A DNA stretch of 23,461 nucleotides from Verrucomicrobiota bacterium. GTDB lineage: Bacteria; Verrucomicrobiota; Verrucomicrobiia; Chthoniobacterales; UBA10450. Numbering within the stretch: position 1 is the stretch's first letter; each line of letters opens with the position of its first letter. The notes below the pieces were generated by a model. That model was given only the letters and a program-made list of their open reading frames with translations. It was not told the origin of the DNA and made no database searches. Below, piece after piece: positions 21,991 through 23,461 of this stretch. The stretch spans positions 1 through 23,461 of the forward strand of contig QHOQ01000066.1 of assembly GCA_003219355.1 (NCBI GenBank). Reading direction: 5' to 3'. The position numbers were made by a program, and so were the translations under genes.

Positions 21991-22892
21991 GACCGGAACC
22001 CGAGGCGGCGGCTGGGTCGCCACTTTGGCAGGCAATCTTCGTCTCGTTTGCCATCGTTTTGATTTTGTTCGAAGTCGTGCGTGGCTGGCGACTCGGTCTG
22101 CCCCGTCAATTGGTGCGTGTCGCTGGGCTTGCCGTAGCCTATGCGGCCGCTTTCCTCGGCGGCAAACTGGTTGTCCCATTGGCTCGACCATTTTTGAAAC
22201 TCCCCGATATCATCCTGTCGGCTTTAGGTGGCGCCGTGCTTGCGCTTGTCGTTTATGGGTTGGTCGCCAGCCTTGGAACGATTTTGTTCAAACGCATTGG
22301 CCAACAGAATTCCAAGCTTGTCCGAGTTGTTTATGGATTTTCCGGAGCAGTTATTGGATTGTTTTTTGGTGCCCTTCTCCTCTGGATGACCGTGGTAGGC
22401 ATTCGTGCGATCGGCGCAGTAGGGGACGCACAAGTCCGCAGTCTGGCAAGTTCCCAAGCAGCCGACATCCATGCGCCTGATGTGCGACGGCGTTTTCTTG
22501 GAGAATCAGCTGAGCAATCGACGACACTCGCCAGGTCGCTGGCACGACTAAAGAATTCGCTCGAGCTTGGGACAGTTGGAGAAGCCGTCAAGCGAACAGA
22601 CCCAGTTCCATCGCAGAACTATGAGACGCTCGGCAAGCTGGGAAGTGTTTTTTCCAACCCAAAAGCGGCGCAGAAATTTCTTATGTTTCCCGGTGCGCGA
22701 GAATTGAGCGAACATCCGAAAATTGTCGCTTTACGAAACGATCCGGAAATCTCAGATATGATCGCGCAGGGACGTGTTCTCGATCTTTTGCAAGATCGGC
22801 GCATCATCGATGCAGCGAATGACCCGATGCTGCGTGAACAAATCAAGAAATTCGATCTACAGCACGCGCTCGATTACGCAACGCAGAAGTAA
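21987..22892 (+). CDS. CvpA-family membrane protein
   Basis: The 301-residue product from the ATG at 21987 has four predicted membrane segments in its first 150 residues (AIFVSFAIVLILFEVV, VAGLAVAYAAAFLGG, LGGAVLALVVYGLVASL and FSGAVIGLFFGALLLWM). The FEVVRGWRLGLPRQLVRVAGL stretch, with its Gly-rich first loop, is the typical CvpA core. About 150 soluble residues follow, mainly helical, with several PxI/DPxIxD-like repeats (LREQIKKFDLQ). CvpA is needed for colicin V production in E. coli and envelope stress resistance in others; the tail here is unrelated to the E. coli protein. The frame is open upstream inside aroC, but the ATGA overlap marks the natural start. Confidence 0.8.
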   Translation: MRPEPEAAAGSPLWQAIFVSFAIVLILFEVVRGWRLGLPRQLVRVAGLAVAYAAAFLGGKLVVPLARPFLKLPDIILSALGGAVLALVVYGLVASLGTILFKRIGQQNSKLVRVVYGFSGAVIGLFFGALLLWMTVVGIRAIGAVGDAQVRSLASSQAADIHAPDVRRRFLGESAEQSTTLARSLARLKNSLELGTVGEAVKRTDPVPSQNYETLGKLGSVFSNPKAAQKFLMFPGARELSEHPKIVALRNDPEISDMIAQGRVLDLLQDRRIIDAANDPMLREQIKKFDLQHALDYATQK

Positions 22893-22912
22893 TTGTAGAT
22901 TGCAAATGTCAA

Positions 22913-23168
22913 ATTGCAGATTGTAATGATGCCTGATGAGTTAAAAGCACGTTCGAGACGGTTCGCATTACGCGCTATTAAACTCGTTGTTGCATTGCAT
23001 AAAGTATCGAAGGCTCAGCTATGGTTGGAGTTGATCATCGAAGCAAGGCTGATCCCGCGAGGCGAGTCCAGCCATTGCTCGATGAAGCGAGTGAATTGGT
23101 CTCAATCTTTGTCGCGTCCCGCAAGTCAGCATCAGTAAATTTGAAATCGGCAATTTGAAATCTGCAAT
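22913..23168. repeat. 10-bp inverted repeats flanking the S23-type pseudogene
   Basis: ATTGCAGATT (22913-22922) and AATCTGCAAT (23159-23168) are perfect inverted copies on either side of the degenerate four-helix-bundle gene. Both sit in A/T-rich text built from GCAAATTTGAAAT-like units. The right copy overlaps the first two bases of the gatB start codon. The pattern suggests a small cassette with inverted ends. Confidence 0.5.
22926..23158 (+). pseudogene. Degenerate four-helix-bundle (S23/bIVP-type) protein
   Basis: The start MMPDELKARSRRFALRAIKLVVAL is the standard N-terminus of the short four-helix-bundle family first seen as 23S rRNA intervening-sequence proteins (about 120 residues). 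After ALHK the sequence jumps to VSKAQLWLELIIEARLIP, the third-helix text, so about 45 residues of the middle are deleted. The next helix, RRVQPLLDEASELVSIFVASRKSA, is in another frame, beginning near 23055-23060 and ending at 23158. The gene is thus broken by an internal deletion and a frameshift. The role of intact members is unknown. Confidence 0.75.
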
Positions 23169-23461
23169 GCAGTACATCACGACCATCGGTCTCGAAGTGC
23201 ACGTCCAGCTTAAGACGCGCTCGAAGATGTTTTGCGCATCTCCGGTTGAATTTGGCGCGGAGCCGAATACGCATACGTGTCCAGTTTGCCTGGGCTTACC
23301 CGGCGCGTTGCCGGTAATGAACCACGAAGCGCTCCGCATGACGGTGCTCACGGGTCTCATGCTTGGCTGCGACATCGCGCCCATTTGTAAATTCGACCGG
23401 AAAAACTATTTCTATCCGGACATGCCCAAGAATTATCAGATTTCGCAATATGACATGCCGC
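23167..23461 (+). CDS. gatB: Aspartyl/glutamyl-tRNA amidotransferase subunit B (5' part)
   Basis: GatB, with GatA and GatC, amidates Glu-tRNA(Gln) and/or Asp-tRNA(Asn) so that correct Gln- and Asn-tRNA form. From the ATG at 23167 the 98 codons present read YITTIGLEVHVQLKTRSKMFC, then THTCPVCLGLPGALPVMN with the zinc-site cysteines, FDRKNYFYPDMPKNYQISQYD, all strongly conserved in GatB. The frame is open to the window end, so about four fifths of the gene is missing. The start codon sits in a repeat and no ribosome binding site is visible. Confidence 0.97.
   Translation, partial: MQYITTIGLEVHVQLKTRSKMFCASPVEFGAEPNTHTCPVCLGLPGALPVMNHEALRMTVLTGLMLGCDIAPICKFDRKNYFYPDMPKNYQISQYDMP

Noticed and set aside
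1..23461. Defence island, CRISPR, prophage or integrative element
   Set aside because: No array of direct repeats, no transposase, integrase, nuclease-helicase or phage gene; nearly all genes are core metabolism.

Overview
The window reads as chromosomal backbone of a Gram-negative, LPS-bearing bacterium of moderate G+C. An LPS export cluster sits near an HPr kinase/HPr/EI cluster. The coaD-DUF177-rpmF-plsX order, the reverse transsulfuration pair and the palindromic intergenic repeats are most like Verrucomicrobiota, perhaps a soil Chthoniobacterales relative. That placement is inferred from gene style; no marker-gene search was possible. Shine-Dalgarno sites are scarce and many genes are joined by ATGA overlaps.

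Layout. 1-1760 (minus): coaD, a frameshifted DUF177 gene, rpmF and the 5' part of plsX, an operon of CoA and phospholipid synthesis with ribosomal protein L32. 1911-3533 (plus): a tandem universal stress protein and a YwaF-like membrane protein. 3571-6389 (plus): kdsA-lptC-lptA-lptB, making Kdo-8-phosphate and exporting LPS. 6539-8660 (plus): a fluoride (crcB-type) riboswitch, a CPA2 cation:proton antiporter and an unrecognised 201-residue protein. 8781-11906 (plus): hprK, ptsH and ptsI, a regulatory phosphorelay with no sugar permease in view. 11979-12455 (minus): a DUF151 nuclease-like protein. 12690-14645 (plus): speA behind a structured leader and a possible 20-codon leader ORF. 14728-15526: remnants of a VOC gene and perhaps a zinc-finger/HNH-like gene around a small lipoprotein gene. 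15527-17257 (minus): rpsA with six S1 domains, a clear sigma-70-type promoter and a hairpin leader. 17496-20830 (plus): a secreted thioredoxin-like protein, cystathionine beta-synthase with a C-terminal CBS pair, and cystathionine gamma-lyase. 20893-22892 (plus): aroC and a CvpA-like gene. 22926-23158: a decayed four-helix-bundle (S23-type) gene. 23167 to the end: the start of gatB.

The strongest non-coding signal is the fluoride riboswitch at 6539-6618. Its 3' aptamer strand (ACTCC) can pair with the aptamer loop (GGAGT) or with the antiporter ribosome binding site, giving a complete translational ON-switch model. Also notable are two-armed palindromic repeats beside ptsI and aroC, an uninterrupted 16-bp palindrome between ptsH and ptsI, and a gatB start codon lying inside a repeat that flanks the S23 pseudogene. 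No rRNA, tRNA, CRISPR array, transposase or phage gene was seen.
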